Source: Oscillatoria princeps RMCB-10 (GTDB taxonomy: Bacteria > Cyanobacteriota > Cyanobacteriia > Cyanobacteriales > Oscillatoriaceae). From it: DNA of 64,000 nt. Shown piece after piece: positions 63,882 to 64,000 of the stretch. The notes under the pieces are model-generated. The model was not told where the DNA came from and searched no databases. It saw nothing but the letters and a program-made list of their open reading frames with translations. Numbering within the stretch: position 1 is the first letter of the stretch; each line of letters opens with the position of its first letter. The translations under genes were made by a program, and so were the position numbers. Location: contig JAHHHT010000032.1 in assembly GCA_019359235.1 (NCBI GenBank), forward strand, positions 37,345 through 101,344. Reading direction: 5' to 3'.

Positions 63882-64000
63882 CCCTGGCACCGAGCTATTT
63901 TCCCAGGCAGTGACCCGCCAAGTATCTTCGCCGCAGCAGCGTTTCACCTCCGAGTTCGGGATGGGATCGGTGTGGTTCCACCGCGCCAAAAGCACCAGGA
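63882..64000 (-). rRNA. rrf: 5S ribosomal RNA
   Basis: Read on the minus strand it begins TCCTGGTGC, contains the conserved CCGAACTCGGAGGTGAAACGC and CTGCGGCGAAGATACTTGG blocks, and ends AGCTCGGTGCCAGGG, as in cyanobacterial 5S. Its 5' end coincides with the window edge, so 23S rRNA probably lies just beyond. Confidence 0.93.

Overview
The window comes from a cyanobacterium. It carries photosystem I genes psaF, psaJ and psaL, the clock-output kinase sasA, a kinase-GUN4 gene, a Ycf52-like GNAT and many dispersed cyanobacterial repeats (heptamer tandem repeats, TATAGCGGTT-ended elements, hairpins of the GGTGCGTTA...TAACGCACC type). The repeat load, type IV pilin, pentapeptide protein and kinase fusions suggest a filamentous Oscillatoriales-like genome. 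No species can be named from the sequence alone.

Region 1 (1-6.4 kb) is the most interesting part. It is a class II lanthipeptide locus whose two precursor peptides end in 19-residue cores closely related to cinnamycin/duramycin. It also holds a LanM synthetase, a stub of an oxygenase-like gene and a 322-residue protein that joins a Nif11 leader-like domain to a probable 2-oxoglutarate/iron hydroxylase domain. The second precursor arose by a tandem duplication of about 620 bp that also copied the 3' end of the gene upstream. The two cores keep every residue needed for the cinnamycin ring pattern but differ on the face that binds phosphatidylethanolamine in cinnamycin.

Region 2 (6.8-29.2 kb) is mostly ordinary chromosome: a pentapeptide-repeat protein, a peroxiredoxin/thioredoxin-fold protein, a DacB-like penicillin-binding lipoprotein, exported hypotheticals, a DUF1460 protein, SasA, a DUF2079 membrane protein, a GT4 glycosyltransferase, two tandem membrane EEP-family proteins, coaD, a coiled-coil protein, a GNAT, an ACT-domain protein, tsaD and the psaF-psaJ-psaL group. 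A decayed TnpB relic lies near 25 kb.

Region 3 (29.6-36.5 kb) has an IS607-type element (serine recombinase plus TnpB), gmk and remA in one orientation, rqcH (NFACT family) and an aminotransferase class IV gene.

Region 4 (36.6-46.7 kb) looks like a protein-glycosylation island: a TPR-like membrane protein, two methyltransferases, a double-domain glycosyltransferase, a TPR-GT41 (OGT/SPINDLY-like) glycosyltransferase and a type IV pilin, followed by another methyltransferase. Linking these genes to pilin modification is inference.

Region 5 (46.8-54.3 kb) has exbB/exbD, tRNA-His, a DUF4359 protein, a kinase-GUN4 gene whose kinase domain has been replaced by an IS200/IS605 element, a sirohydrochlorin chelatase (CbiX-like) and a DUF2721 membrane protein.

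Region 6 (54.5-64 kb) is a signalling cluster: two tandem kinase-formylglycine-generating-enzyme-like (SUMF) fusions about 2.48 kb apart, then a zinc-ribbon/vWA protein, a kinase-FHA protein and a PP2C phosphatase, which together resemble the TerY-P triad. The window ends in a 5S rRNA gene on the minus strand.
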